DNA of 64,000 nt, taken from positions 1 to 64,000 of the forward strand of contig CACMTR010000001.1 in NCBI GenBank assembly GCA_902616715.1, read 5' to 3'. Below the pieces are notes generated by a model, which saw nothing but the letters and a program-made list of their open reading frames with translations, was not told the DNA's origin and did not search any database. Every line of letters starts with the position of its first letter. The stretch's first letter is position 1. The position numbers were made by a program, and so were the translations under genes. Positions 63,757-64,000 of this stretch are shown one piece after another. The stretch comes from an uncultured SAR86 cluster bacterium (GTDB lineage Bacteria > Pseudomonadota > Gammaproteobacteria > Magnimaribacterales > AG-339-G14).

Positions 63757-64000
63757 ATGAAATCCCAAAATGACGAATACATTTTGGTTGGTAAAATTGG
63801 TAAACCTGTTGGTTTAAAGGGATGGGCAAAAATTAATTCTTATACAAGACCCGAAGAAAACATTGGGAATTATGGAACATTCTTCCAGAGTTCAGAAAAA
63901 AATTTAATTATTTTTGAAAGTTTAAAAAAATCAGGCAAAAACTTAATTGTTAAGTTTCAAGACATAAATTCGAGAGAAGAAATTGAAACTCTAAAAAATA
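63757..64000 (+). CDS. rimM: Ribosome maturation factor RimM (5' part)
   Basis: The gene runs off the right end. 81 codons are present from the ATG at 63757: EYILVGKIGKPVGLKGWAKI, then SYTRPEENI, the RimM N-terminal domain, followed by further residues that end in EEIETLKN. RimM helps 30S assembly. It follows rpsP as in most gammaproteobacteria; trmD and rplS would be expected beyond. Confidence 0.9.
   Translation, partial: MKSQNDEYILVGKIGKPVGLKGWAKINSYTRPEENIGNYGTFFQSSEKNLIIFESLKKSGKNLIVKFQDINSREEIETLKN

Overview
The window reads as one chromosome segment of a low-GC, tightly packed marine-type gammaproteobacterium. The housekeeping gene order is gammaproteobacterial (thrS-infC-rpmI-rplT-pheS-pheT-ihfA-merR; murJ-ribF-ileS-lspA-ispH; ampD and ampG; groES-groEL; rpsP-rimM), with short or overlapping gene junctions and AT-rich codon use. 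A SAR86-like or similar streamlined lineage is a reasonable guess, but the sequence alone does not prove it.

Positions 1-24600 hold a surface polysaccharide island, all genes on the + strand. It starts 17 nt after the 3' end of a tRNA gene with a small chimeric gene (NusG/RfaH-like N-terminus joined to the C-terminus of an EPS-associated MarR-type regulator). It then carries: a NeuB-type synthase fused to a sugar isomerase-like barrel, a GDP-mannose 4,6-dehydratase and a CMP-sugar cytidylyltransferase; a Wzx flippase (apparently with an AUU start) and a Wzy polymerase; a sialyltransferase-like GT; a cassette of pyruvate-aldolase/MptE-like fusion, KdsB-like cytidylyltransferase and HAD phosphatase; an NDP-sugar epimerase and a second GT-B-like protein; the FnlA-FnlB-FnlC route to UDP-L-FucNAc with a WbuB-like GT; two 2OG-Fe(II) oxygenase-like proteins; a GNAT and a DegT aminotransferase; two initiating phosphoglycosyl transferases; and galU. 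Together this looks like a Wzx/Wzy-dependent O-antigen or capsule containing at least one, probably two, CMP-activated ulosonic acids plus L-FucNAc. GC content is patchy, as expected for an exchangeable locus.

Positions 24605-43157 are mainly core genes: RNase D, a thiolase with its OB-fold partner, DjlA-like, DoxX, PdxH, the thrS-to-merR translation operon, a cupin and carboxyltransferase pair running into tRNA-Pro(GGG), a CoA transferase, a GST, an IbpA-type heat-shock protein and a Coq4-like protein. PheT lacks its usual tRNA-binding OB domain. infC has no ribosome binding site of its own but sits behind a strong SD and a 9-codon upstream frame. ibpA has a heat-shock-like promoter and a candidate ROSE RNA thermometer.

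Positions 43154-64000 carry TusA, a nucleotidyltransferase-cupin fusion, a MATE transporter, an acyltransferase (second apparent AUU start), PdxB, a desaturase, MsrB, the murJ-ribF-ileS-lspA-ispH block, DadA, AmpD, YajQ, AmpG, VanZ-like, groES-groEL with a clear terminator, a PuuD-like membrane protein, a CorC/HlyC-type protein, and rpsP (with a long repetitive acidic tail) followed by the start of rimM.

The best candidates for something not well described are the aldolase/KdsB-like/HAD cassette as an alternative CMP-ulosonic acid route, the chimeric regulator at the island edge, and the two AUU-start genes. All assignments are from reading motifs; no database search was run.
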